The notes under the pieces are model-generated. The model was not told the origin of the DNA and searched no databases. It saw only the letters and a program-made list of their open reading frames with translations. Shown here in pieces: positions 35,132 through 42,574 of a DNA stretch of 64,000 nt (positions are counted from its first letter, which is position 1; every line of letters starts with the position of its first letter). Source of the stretch: Virgibacillus_F flavescens (lineage in GTDB: Bacteria; Bacillota; Bacilli; Bacillales; Amphibacillaceae); assembly GCF_050574275.1 (NCBI RefSeq), contig NZ_CP192260.1:992001-1056000 (forward strand), written 5' to 3'. Position numbers and translations under genes: made by a program.

Positions 35132-35168
35132 AAAACAAGCACACGGTTTATGAGCCATGTGCTTGTTT
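35132..35168. terminator. Bidirectional terminator between paaY and paaX
   Basis: AAACAAGCACACGG and CCATGTGCTTGTTT form a long stem with A runs on one side and T on the other. It suits two convergent genes. Confidence 0.85.
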
Positions 35169-35170
35169 CA

Positions 35171-35998
35171 TTAACCCAGATCAAATACGGATTCAAAGAA
35201 CCGAATCGCTGGCTTTTCGAGGATTCGATAGTACTCAGTGAACAGCTCAGCCGCCGCATCGCCAATCCATTTTTCCGGTAGCAGCTCTCTTGGCAGGCTT
35301 GGATCTATGAACAAAAATTTCCGGTAGTGATGAACAAGTAATGCCCGTTTTACGAAACAGCTTCCATCGCTCATGTCCTCATTTGCAATTTTTGCTTTAT
35401 CCGCAAGTAAATCCTTTTTATATTCCTCGATAAATGCAGCGTATCGTTCATTAATTGTATCCATATCCCAGCATTTTTCGACTAATCCCGCGTTATCACT
35501 CATCCCCTCGTGTGACGCACGAAAAAAGTTTACGTAGGGTCCAACCTCATATTTCTCAATTAAATCCTCGACCTGCTTTTCGATAGGGTTCGGGGTAATC
35601 CAGCAGCCTGTAGATAAAGCGCCAAATCCACTCCAGACCAATTCCTGCCTTAAGTCATCCCGCAGATGACGTTTTTCTTCTGGAATTGTGTAGATAAGCA
35701 TTCTCCAGAGCCCGTCCCATTCAGGTGAATCCTCTTTATATATCCGTTTGGACGCTTCGTTCATCCGTGCTTTACCCCGATTTGTCAGGGAATAATAGCT
35801 TTTGTTGCCTTTTTTTTCTGACTCAACCCATCCCTGTTTGCTCATCCGAGAAATGGCTGCACGAACGGACTGTTCATTATGTCCGAATTCTTTTAGTAAC
35901 CGAATTAAACTGCCTATCCAGATAACGTTGCCATAACGGCTGATATAATCGCCATATAGTGTGAAAATCATTGATCGCGTATTAAATAATTTTTCCAT
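35171..35998 (-). CDS. paaX: PaaX family phenylacetate operon repressor
   Basis: 275 aa. An N-terminal winged-helix (YISRYGNVIWIGSLIRLLKEFGH core) is followed by the PaaX middle and C-terminal domains (LRQELVWSGFGALSTGCWITPNP core). In E. coli PaaX represses the paa operon and is released by phenylacetyl-CoA. It lies on the minus strand between paaKY and paaABCD, so it likely controls both. Possible operators are the inverted repeats at the paaA promoter. The gene has a candidate promoter at 36032-36059. Confidence 0.93.
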   Translation of the reverse strand: MEKLFNTRSMIFTLYGDYISRYGNVIWIGSLIRLLKEFGHNEQSVRAAISRMSKQGWVESEKKGNKSYYSLTNRGKARMNEASKRIYKEDSPEWDGLWRMLIYTIPEEKRHLRDDLRQELVWSGFGALSTGCWITPNPIEKQVEDLIEKYEVGPYVNFFRASHEGMSDNAGLVEKCWDMDTINERYAAFIEEYKKDLLADKAKIANEDMSDGSCFVKRALLVHHYRKFLFIDPSLPRELLPEKWIGDAAAELFTEYYRILEKPAIRFFESVFDLG

Positions 35999-36031
35999 TT
36001 GTATTCCTTTCTGTAAATCATTCTGTTAAAT

Positions 36032-36059
36032 ATTGTACTATATTTTATAAAAACGTCTA
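36032..36059 (-). promoter_or_regulatory. Candidate paaX promoter
   Basis: Read on the minus strand: TAGACG, a 16-bp spacer, then TACAAT. The start codon lies about 35 bp downstream of the -10. The -35 match is modest. Confidence 0.35.
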
Positions 36060-36066
36060 CTTATAT

Positions 36067-36150
36067 CTCAACTTTCGCAGATAGATATTCAATAAACTAT
36101 AGTTCTTGTAGAAATTGAAATATGTTCTACCAATTACATTGCGTAGTTGA
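36067..36150. repeat. Small hairpin-ended repeat (family D), copy 3
   Basis: Left end TCAACTTTCGCAG (36068-36080) and right end ATTGCGTAGTTGA (inverse TCAACTACGCAAT). It immediately precedes the A/C element. Confidence 0.35.
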
Positions 36151-36155
36151 TATAA

Positions 36156-36635
36156 ACTGCGACGTAATTTTTAGTTTGCTTCCATAGCTGCCGCCCCGGA
36201 ATCGTTGTGGACGGATGCTTTCCGCGGGCACGGCTTCAGTCTCCTTGCCCCGACAAGGTGTATGCCAACGTTGTCCGCAAAGGACGCTTTTAGTTGGCCC
36301 TCCTCTTAAGAATTTTTTTCTGCGTGGCCTTCAGACTCGTGCTGTTCCCGCAAGAGTCACCACCCTCCACTCACCTGGACTGGTAAAGCTGTTTATGTCT
36401 TTAATTAATAAAACCAAAGCATATTGAAATATTCGTGTTATAAGGTGTGCAGTTAATAAATCCTCGACATCCACATTTAGTCAAGAGATTGGAGCGGATG
36501 GCAGTCGACTCCTGTGGGAGGACAGGCATCGGTGAGACCCCGGAGTGCTTTAGCACGAGGAGGCTCACCAGCCGCCCACGGAAAGCGACTGCCATCCGTG
36601 GAAATCTCGTTGCTGATACATTGTTACGTCGCAGT
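36156..36635. repeat. Composite GC-rich repeat, families A+C, with perfect 12-bp terminal inverted repeats
   Basis: ACTGCGACGTAA (36156-36167) and TTACGTCGCAGT (36624-36635) are exactly complementary. TATAAA occurs directly at both borders (36151-36156 and 36635-36640), a possible 6-bp target duplication, though each overlaps the TIR by one base and TATAAA is common in AT-rich DNA. The inner sequence has the A half (GACGGATGCTTTCCGCGGGC) and the C half (GGCAGTCGACTCCTGTGGG). A small insert (TTGCCCCGACAAGGTGTATG region) distinguishes it from 10717-11163. No transposase is present. It lies between paaX and paaA. Confidence 0.8.
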
Positions 36636-36740
36636 ATAAAGATTTTGTGCAGCTTATTCCATTATTTTAGCAAGCGCAAACACTTTTCAGTCTGTGAAAG
36701 TTGGATTGTATAAATTAATTTTAAAATAATGTAAAAATTA

Positions 36741-36790
36741 TGTTATTGATAACAGTATGACAGTTTGGTATACTGACGTTATATAAACGT
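36741..36790 (+). promoter_or_regulatory. paaA promoter with two flanking palindromes
   Basis: TTGATA (36746-36751), a 17-bp spacer and TATACT (36769-36774), with TG before the -10 (extended -10). TGTTATTGATAACA (36741-36754) overlaps the -35, and ACGTTATATAAACGT (36776-36790) covers the expected start site. Both have perfect arms and would suit a repressor such as PaaX. Confidence 0.6.
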
Positions 36791-36804
36791 GATAAGGAGA
36801 TGAT

Positions 36805-37794
36805 ATGATGTACAACTTTGTTGAGGACTCGGACTCGGTTACAACGGCGTATATGGAAGACGAAGAAAAGTATGCCAAGTTTATGGATCGAATTGAAGCT
36901 GGAGAAAAGATAGAGGCCGATGATTGGATGCCAGAAGAGTACCGCAAATCACTTATTAAGCTCATTTCCATGCATGGTATCAGTGAGATTATGGGTGCGC
37001 TGCCTGAAAAAGAATGGACACCGAAAGCACCAACGTTAAAACGGAAACTAGGAATCATGGCCAAGGTTCAGGACGAAATGGGACATGGACAGCTTCTGCT
37101 GCGCGTGACAGAAGATTTAATGAAACCTTACGGCCGAAATAGAGATGATTTAATGCAGGATCTCTTAACAGGAGATTTGAAGTTTCATAATGTTTTTCAC
37201 ATGCCGACGAAGACGTGGGCAGATGCTGGAATGGTTGGCTGGCTGGTTGACGGAGCGGCAATTATTTCACAGACCAATATGCTGGATGCATCATACGGTC
37301 CTTATCAACGGGCATTACAGAGAATTTGTAAGGAAGAGGTTTTCCACGCACAGCATGGAGAATCAATTATTATGGCACTTGCTGAAGGAACGGAAGATCA
37401 ACGAGCTATCCTGCAGGACTCTTTAGACCGCTGGTGGGAACCAATATTGATGTTCTTTGGACCAAGTTCAGCAGCAACGACGGGGTCATCGAAACAGGAT
37501 GTAATGAAAAAATACCGTATCCGTAAAAGTTCAAACGAAGAATTACGCCAGGCATTTTTGGATAAGTACCTTCCGCGTGTATTTTCGCTAGGGTTAACAA
37601 TTCCAGACGAAACGATTCATTATGATAAGGAAAAAGAAGAATGGATTTACCAGCAGCCAGATTGGGATAAGTTCAAGCAGATTATTAAAAATAATGGGCC
37701 AAAATCAAAAGATCGCTTAAAACTAAGAAGAATTGCATACGAGAACAACCAATGGGTGAGGCAGGCGTTAGCACAGGAACCGGTTGGATCATAA
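36805..37794 (+). CDS. paaA: 1,2-phenylacetyl-CoA epoxidase subunit A (catalytic)
   Basis: 329 aa ferritin-like di-iron subunit of the phenylacetyl-CoA epoxidase, which attacks the aromatic ring with oxygen. Metal residues are visible in AKVQDEMGHGQLLL near residue 90 and ICKEEVFHAQHGE near residue 175 (E-x-x-H motifs). ATG 36805 or 36808 could start; AAGGAG lies five to eight bases upstream. It opens the paaABC run (23 bp to paaB). Confidence 0.95.
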   Translation: MMYNFVEDSDSVTTAYMEDEEKYAKFMDRIEAGEKIEADDWMPEEYRKSLIKLISMHGISEIMGALPEKEWTPKAPTLKRKLGIMAKVQDEMGHGQLLLRVTEDLMKPYGRNRDDLMQDLLTGDLKFHNVFHMPTKTWADAGMVGWLVDGAAIISQTNMLDASYGPYQRALQRICKEEVFHAQHGESIIMALAEGTEDQRAILQDSLDRWWEPILMFFGPSSAATTGSSKQDVMKKYRIRKSSNEELRQAFLDKYLPRVFSLGLTIPDETIHYDKEKEEWIYQQPDWDKFKQIIKNNGPKSKDRLKLRRIAYENNQWVRQALAQEPVGS

Positions 37795-37816
37795 GCGGAA
37801 CAGGAGGTAGAAACGA

Positions 37817-38176
37817 ATGGCGGATAAGAAGGAAGCTAATTTTTATAAAGAATATGAAGTGTTCAGCAAAAAAAGTGTGAAAGCACCAATTCAGCATCAG
37901 TTCAGCCTGCTCGCGCCTAACGAAGAAATGGCGTTAAATATGGCGCTTGAAAACTTTATGCGTCGGGAAGAAATACTGGATGTATGGGTTGTCGAGCGGA
38001 GTAATATTCGTTCCCTTTCAAGTGAGGAACGCCAGCAGTGGACACAGCGGATTGATAATAAGGATTATCGAACAACGAAAGGCTACGGCTATTTGAGGCA
38101 GAAGTGGAAAGAAAAAGAACAAGGTATGCTGGACGAAACAGAAATCATGTCCTGGAAAGAGGTGAAAAAGCGATGA
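37817..38176 (+). CDS. paaB: 1,2-phenylacetyl-CoA epoxidase subunit B
   Basis: 119 aa, slightly longer than the usual ~95 aa. It contains the PaaB core (YEVFSKKSVKAPIQHQFSLL core, ALENFMRREEILDVWVVERSNI core). PaaB bridges PaaAC units in the epoxidase complex. The last bases overlap paaC (ATGA), implying coupled translation. AGGAGGTAG precedes the start. Confidence 0.9.
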   Translation: MADKKEANFYKEYEVFSKKSVKAPIQHQFSLLAPNEEMALNMALENFMRREEILDVWVVERSNIRSLSSEERQQWTQRIDNKDYRTTKGYGYLRQKWKEKEQGMLDETEIMSWKEVKKR

Positions 38177-38988
38177 CAACAATAGAAAATGCAGAACAGG
38201 CAAAGGAAAACCCAACTTATTATAAGGCATTGACTGATTTACTTTACCAATTGGCAGACGATGATTTTATTGTTTCGTTCCGAGGATCAGAGTGGTTAGG
38301 TCTGGCGCCGCATGTAGAAGAAGATGTAGCTTTTTCATCCATTACGCAAAATACGATGGGCCACGCAACTCTATACTATAACCTTCTTGAGGAACTTGGT
38401 GAAGGTGAAGCAGATGTACTTGCACATGAACGGGTGTCGAGTGAACGGAAAAATGCTGTTTATTTTGAGAAGAAAAATGGAGATGGCTCTTATCTTGAAG
38501 ATCCTTATTATGACTGGGCATTAACAGTTGTTCGGCAGTATTTTTACGAAGTTTTTAAGAAAGTAAAATTGGAAGCGCTTACGGCAAGCTCTTACACGCC
38601 ACTTGCAAACGCTGCACAGAAGGTATTAATGGAGCAGCCGTATCATCTGTCGCATTGGCGAATCTGGATTAAACAATTACAAGCAGCAACAGAAGACGCG
38701 CAAACACGCATTCAATTTCGTATAGAAGAAGCGTGGAATGAATTCGAAGACGTGCTGGAGCTTGGCCCATATGCACAAGAAATGGAAAAACATGAATTAT
38801 GCCCTGGTAAAGATTACATGAAGCAGAAGTGGTTTGAGGAAGTGGAAGGAATGTTAACTTCTGTGCCTGAATTCCCGCTGAATAAAAAGGCAGGGAGTGG
38901 CCGCAGCGGTGAACATACAGAGGATTTGACGCAAGCATTAGGGATTCTTTCCGAGGTGTATGCAACCGATAAGAATGCAACCTGGTAA
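38173..38988 (+). CDS. paaC: 1,2-phenylacetyl-CoA epoxidase subunit C
   Basis: 271 aa, ferritin-like structural partner of PaaA. The start is ATG 38173, overlapping the paaB stop as ATGA and preceded by AGAGGTG. Helices include GSEWLGLAPHVEEDVAFSSI core and NTMGHATLYYNLLEELG core. PaaC lacks a full di-iron site in known enzymes. It ends at TAA 38988, and a 320-bp GCGCG-rich array separates it from paaD. Confidence 0.92.
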   Translation: MTTIENAEQAKENPTYYKALTDLLYQLADDDFIVSFRGSEWLGLAPHVEEDVAFSSITQNTMGHATLYYNLLEELGEGEADVLAHERVSSERKNAVYFEKKNGDGSYLEDPYYDWALTVVRQYFYEVFKKVKLEALTASSYTPLANAAQKVLMEQPYHLSHWRIWIKQLQAATEDAQTRIQFRIEEAWNEFEDVLELGPYAQEMEKHELCPGKDYMKQKWFEEVEGMLTSVPEFPLNKKAGSGRSGEHTEDLTQALGILSEVYATDKNATW

Positions 38989-39275
38989 TCGCGCGTAAAC
39001 TACTGAATTCCGCGCATCGGCATGTGAATATCGCGCACAAAACGAGAAATTCGAGCGACACCTTAGTCACTTCGCGCGCCAGCATGAGAATTTCGCGCAG
39101 AACAGGTGGGAAATCGCGCGCCAATGCCAGTGCGCGATTCCAGGAAGGCTATGCGCGAATCTCTAGCAAGCGTGCGCGAATTCGCAATCACGATGCGCGA
39201 TCTACGGGTGAGTGCGCGCGATTCCCACTAATCGACGAGCGAAAATGATGAAGCACCGCGCGAATAACACATAAC
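38989..39275. repeat. Irregular GCGCG-motif array with mirrored halves
   Basis: About fourteen GCGC-type blocks at 15-30 bp intervals. The first half (to about 39125) has them mostly as TCGCGC (AATTCCGCGC, ATATCGCGC, CTTCGCGCGCC, AATTTCGCGCAG, AATCGCGCGCC). The second half has the inverse form GCGCGA (TGCGCGATTCC, TGCGCGAATCTC, TGCGCGAATTCG, TGCGCGATCTAC, TGCGCGCGATTCC, CGCGCGAATAAC). The two halves could pair as a long imperfect hairpin. No ORF is plausible here. It sits inside the paa operon between paaC and paaD. Confidence 0.6.
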
Positions 39276-39307
39276 ATTGTACGTTTTTTCAAAAGGAGGC
39301 AGCAGCG

Positions 39308-39808
39308 ATGAACGATAAGATTAGGCGTACGGAAATTTATGAAGTATTAAAAACAGTTGATGACCCTGAACTTCCTTCCGTTAGTGTGTTTGACTTAGGT
39401 ATGGTCCACGATGTATTGGTTATGCAAAATAAGGTGTTTGTCTCCATGATTCCCACATTTGCTGGGTGTCCTGCACTTGATTTTATCGAAGCAAATGTAA
39501 TAGAGGCAGTCGAAGCGCTAGACTGGGTGACCGAGTGTCATGTTGAGTTTTCCTATAAGCATATCTGGTCAACAGACGCGATCACGGACGTTGGAAAAGT
39601 GCAGTTAAGGAAGCACGGCGTTTCCCCGCCACCTGAAAATTACAGCCATGGTGATGAATGGACAGTGGACTGCCCGTTCTGCGGATCGGATTATACGTCG
39701 ATGGACAATGTTTTTGGACCAACAGCCTGCCGCAGTATTTTGTACTGCAAGGCGTGTAAAAATCCATTTGAAGCTATGAAACCAGTAGTAAGAGCGTCAG
39801 TAATTTAA
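39308..39808 (+). CDS. paaD: 1,2-phenylacetyl-CoA epoxidase subunit PaaD
   Basis: 166 aa. An N-terminal MIP18/DUF59 domain (VDDPELPSVSVFDLGMV core) with FAGCPALDFIEANV is followed by a zinc-type motif CPFCGS ... CRSILYCKACKNPFE. PaaD helps assemble the iron-sulfur or di-iron parts of the epoxidase. It comes after the GCGCG array and has AAAGGAGG upstream of ATG 39308. paaE, its usual neighbour, is missing. Confidence 0.9.
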   Translation: MNDKIRRTEIYEVLKTVDDPELPSVSVFDLGMVHDVLVMQNKVFVSMIPTFAGCPALDFIEANVIEAVEALDWVTECHVEFSYKHIWSTDAITDVGKVQLRKHGVSPPPENYSHGDEWTVDCPFCGSDYTSMDNVFGPTACRSILYCKACKNPFEAMKPVVRASVI

Positions 39809-39828
39809 TAGAAAAGGAGTTTTTTAAT

Positions 39829-40134
39829 ATGGTGAAACTAATCGCTTTATATAAACAACCGGAGGACAAAGCAGCATTTGATGAACATTATTTTAATACA
39901 CATACGGAAATCACAAAGAAGATTCCTGGTTTACGAGAAATGAAAGTAACTAAAATTGTCGGCTCTCCAATGGGCAAGAGTGATTACTATCTAATGTGTG
40001 AGATGTTTTATGATGATCATGAAGCATTACAAACAGCTATGAAAACTGATGAAGGAAAGGCTTCTGGAAAAGATGTTATGAAATTTGCGGGTGACATTGT
40101 CACGCTTATGATTGGCGAAGAACTTGATGACTAA
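39829..40134 (+). CDS. EthD family protein
   Basis: 101 aa, alpha-beta dimeric barrel fold of the EthD family (KLIALYKQPEDKAAFDEHYF core, GLREMKVTKIVGSP, YYLMCEMFYDDHEALQTAM core). EthD proteins are associated with cytochrome P450-type ether breakdown and several monooxygenase pathways. Located between paaD and paaF, it may be an accessory of the ring oxygenation step; its exact job is unknown. It overlaps paaF by eight bases. Confidence 0.8.
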   Translation: MVKLIALYKQPEDKAAFDEHYFNTHTEITKKIPGLREMKVTKIVGSPMGKSDYYLMCEMFYDDHEALQTAMKTDEGKASGKDVMKFAGDIVTLMIGEELDD

Positions 40135-40900
40135 CACACATATAAAAGTTACGAAAAATGGCGACGTGGGAATGATACAGCTCAATCGGCCTGAGGTAGC
40201 TAATGCGTTAAATAGAAAAATGGTTACTGAAATTGTAGAACAGATGGAAGCGTATGATCATGACGAATCGGTGCGTGTAATTTTACTGCATGGCAGTGAA
40301 AAGGCGTTTGCGGCTGGTGCTGATATTGATGAAATGGCGGATGAAACCGCATTATCGCTTGAACTTGCAAATCCATTTGCAGTATGGGACCGCCTAAGAC
40401 TTATTAAGAAGCCTACTATTGCAGCTGTAAACGGCTTTGCATTAGGTGGAGGATTTGAGCTTGCACTTCATTGTGACCTGATTGTTGCTGCGGAAAATGC
40501 TAAGTTCGGCTTTCCTGAAGTAACGCTTGGAATTATGCCTGGTGCTGGTGGCACGCAGTTTTTGACGAGAGCAATGGGTCGGACAAAAGCGCTTGAATGG
40601 CTGTGGCTGGGTGTCCCAATGAGCGCTCGGCAGGCGTTAAACGACGGAGTCATTAACCGCGTTGTAGCACCAGAACTGGTCGAAGAGGAATCGATTAGGC
40701 TGGCAAATCAACTTGCAAAACAAGCGCCAATTTCTCTGCATTTGATTAAAGAAGCGGTCGATGCTGCTTGTGACTTATCGTTAACGGACGGCATGAATCT
40801 GGAGCGCAAGAACTTTTATCTTGCTTTTGCTTCAGAGGATCAAAAGGAAGGGATGAAAGCATTCATCGAAAAACGGCGTCCTTCTTTTAAAGGGGTGTAA
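40127..40900 (+). CDS. paaF: Enoyl-CoA hydratase, PaaF type
   Basis: 257 aa crotonase-fold protein. The start is ATG 40127, overlapping EthD by eight bases. The oxyanion hole is in EKAFAAGADIDEM, and the two catalytic Glu are in GGGFELALHCDL and FPEVTLGIMPGAGGTQ. PaaF hydrates dehydroadipyl-CoA in the lower pathway. The C-terminal end (KRRPSFKGV) is typical. The specific pathway step is inferred from context. Confidence 0.85.
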   Translation: MTNTHIKVTKNGDVGMIQLNRPEVANALNRKMVTEIVEQMEAYDHDESVRVILLHGSEKAFAAGADIDEMADETALSLELANPFAVWDRLRLIKKPTIAAVNGFALGGGFELALHCDLIVAAENAKFGFPEVTLGIMPGAGGTQFLTRAMGRTKALEWLWLGVPMSARQALNDGVINRVVAPELVEEESIRLANQLAKQAPISLHLIKEAVDAACDLSLTDGMNLERKNFYLAFASEDQKEGMKAFIEKRRPSFKGV

Positions 40901-40905
40901 GGAAT

Positions 40906-41682
40906 ATGGAATTTCAAACAATTATTGCTGAGAAAAATAGTGGTGTTTTATCGATTAATTTAAACAGGCCAGATTCATATAATGCCTTCACTGAAACAAT
41001 GAACAAGGAAATTATCCAGGCATTAAAATCAGCAGATAAAGACGAATCGGTCAGATGCATCATGATAACTGGCAGTGGTAAGGCTTTTTGCGCAGGTGAG
41101 GATCTGGCAGGAGTTGACGAAAACACAGATCATGGTGAGTTTCTTCGCAGACGTTACCATCCGATGGTTAAAGCTATCAAACAAACATCTAAGCCAATTA
41201 TCGCAGCTGTAAATGGAACTGCAGCAGGAGCTGGAATGAGTCTGGCGCTTGCAGCTGACTTTCGGTTAGTCCAGCCAGATACGAAGTTTGTTAGTGCCTT
41301 CATGAACATTGGCTTAATACCAGATTCGGGATTTTTGTATATGCTTCCTAGGCTGATTGGGTATGCGAAAGCACTTGAAATTGCAGTGCTGGGTAAGCCA
41401 ATTAAAGGAACCGAAGCTTACCAGGTTGGCCTTGCAACGGAAGTAATTGAAGCATCGGAATGGGAAGAGAAGACCACAGTATTTGCTGAAAAAATTGGAG
41501 CACTGCCAACGAAATCCTTTTCATTAATTAAACGATACATGATGGACAGCATGCATCTGCCGTTTGACGAGATGCTTGAAAGTGAAGCACAGGCGCAGCG
41601 CATTGCGGGAAAATCAAATGACCATTATGAGGGAATGCAGGCATTTAAAGAGAAACGCAGTCCAAACTTTGCAGGGAATTAA
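40906..41682 (+). CDS. paaG: Ring-1,2-epoxyphenylacetyl-CoA isomerase, PaaG type
   Basis: 258 aa crotonase-fold. It lacks the first hydratase Glu (AAGAGMSLALAADFR has Met) and carries the isomerase-type Asp in NIGLIPDSGFLYML, as expected for PaaG, which converts the ring epoxide to the oxepin form. The start is ATG 40906, 5 bp after paaF, in a tight operon. The assignment of paaG here and paaF upstream follows these active-site differences. Confidence 0.85.
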   Translation: MEFQTIIAEKNSGVLSINLNRPDSYNAFTETMNKEIIQALKSADKDESVRCIMITGSGKAFCAGEDLAGVDENTDHGEFLRRRYHPMVKAIKQTSKPIIAAVNGTAAGAGMSLALAADFRLVQPDTKFVSAFMNIGLIPDSGFLYMLPRLIGYAKALEIAVLGKPIKGTEAYQVGLATEVIEASEWEEKTTVFAEKIGALPTKSFSLIKRYMMDSMHLPFDEMLESEAQAQRIAGKSNDHYEGMQAFKEKRSPNFAGN

Positions 41683-41698
41683 GAAAGGAAGGCTGAAC

Positions 41699-42574
41699 AT
41701 GACAATCCAGAACGTTACGGTCATGGGAGCTGGTGTAATGGGGCGGGGCATCGCGTATGTTTCTGCCCTTGCTGGTTTCCACACGACGCTTGTTGATATA
41801 GCAGAAGAACAATTAATAGAAGCAAATAACTATGCAGAAAAAACGACACGCAAAGGGATAGAGAAGGGGAAGTTGACGGAGCAGCAAGCACAAAGCCTGT
41901 TAGCGAATCTGCACACTTCCACACAGTTTGAAGCTACTGTCAAAACTGCTGATCTTTTGATCGAAGCTGTTCCGGAAAAACGTGAGATCAAGAAAAAAGT
42001 GATGGAGATGGCTGAGAATCATGCGCCAAAACATACTATTTTTGCCTCAAATACATCAACCATCAGCCCAACAGAACTTGCATCCTACTCAAGCCGTCCA
42101 GCGCAAGTTGTAGTCATGCATTTTTTTAATCCGGTACATGTTATGCCGCTAGTAGAAATTGTAAAGGGGCTGGAAACTAGCGATGAAACCGTAGAAATAA
42201 TTCGACAGGCTTCCGAACAAATGGGAAAAGAAACGGTCGAAGTAAATGAATTTCCAGGCTTTGTTACCAGCCGTATTAGTGCACTTGTTGGAAATGAAGC
42301 ATTTCATATGCTGCAAGAGGGTGTCGCAAGTGCTGAAGATATCGATAAGGCTATTCGTCTTGGATTGAACTATCCAATGGGACCATTTGAGCTTGGTGAC
42401 CTGGTTGGATTAGATGCCCGGCTTAATAACTTAAAGTATTTACACGAAACACTCGGGGAAAAATACCGTCCAGCACCGCTCCTTGAACAATATGTCAAAG
42501 CGGGACGCCTAGGTCGGAAGTCAGGCAAAGGTATTTATGATTATACATCAGAAGATAAGTTGGTAGAGAAATGA
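41699..42574 (+). CDS. paaH: 3-hydroxyacyl-CoA dehydrogenase, PaaH type
   Basis: 291 aa from ATG 41699, after AAGAAAGGAAGG. A long upstream extension in the same frame overlaps paaG and is rejected. Rossmann NAD motif VMGAGVMGRGIAY at the start, then VPEKREIKKKVM, NTSTISPTELASY, the catalytic His in MHFFNPVHVMPLVEIV and the C-terminal domain GLNYPMGPFELGDLVGLD. It oxidises 3-hydroxyadipyl-CoA to the 3-oxo form. Its stop overlaps the paaJ start (ATGA). Confidence 0.93.
   Translation: MTIQNVTVMGAGVMGRGIAYVSALAGFHTTLVDIAEEQLIEANNYAEKTTRKGIEKGKLTEQQAQSLLANLHTSTQFEATVKTADLLIEAVPEKREIKKKVMEMAENHAPKHTIFASNTSTISPTELASYSSRPAQVVVMHFFNPVHVMPLVEIVKGLETSDETVEIIRQASEQMGKETVEVNEFPGFVTSRISALVGNEAFHMLQEGVASAEDIDKAIRLGLNYPMGPFELGDLVGLDARLNNLKYLHETLGEKYRPAPLLEQYVKAGRLGRKSGKGIYDYTSEDKLVEK

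Noticed and set aside
36215..36713. Open frames inside the second A/C repeat
   Set aside because: Same reason; they are products of the GC-rich repeat and not genes.
38669..39248. Open frames across the GCGCG array, including a 151-codon minus frame and a 74-codon plus frame
   Set aside because: They arise from stop-poor GC-rich words; Arg/Ala-rich low-complexity products, no ribosome binding site, and the minus frame lies on top of paaC.
38989..39275. GCGCG array as a CRISPR
   Set aside because: The motif is only 5-8 bp, orientation flips half-way, intervals vary and no cas genes are present.
41564..41698. An N-terminal extension of PaaH overlapping paaG
   Set aside because: It is read out of frame through paaG, has no ribosome binding site, and the Rossmann start MGAGVMGRG lies right after ATG 41699.
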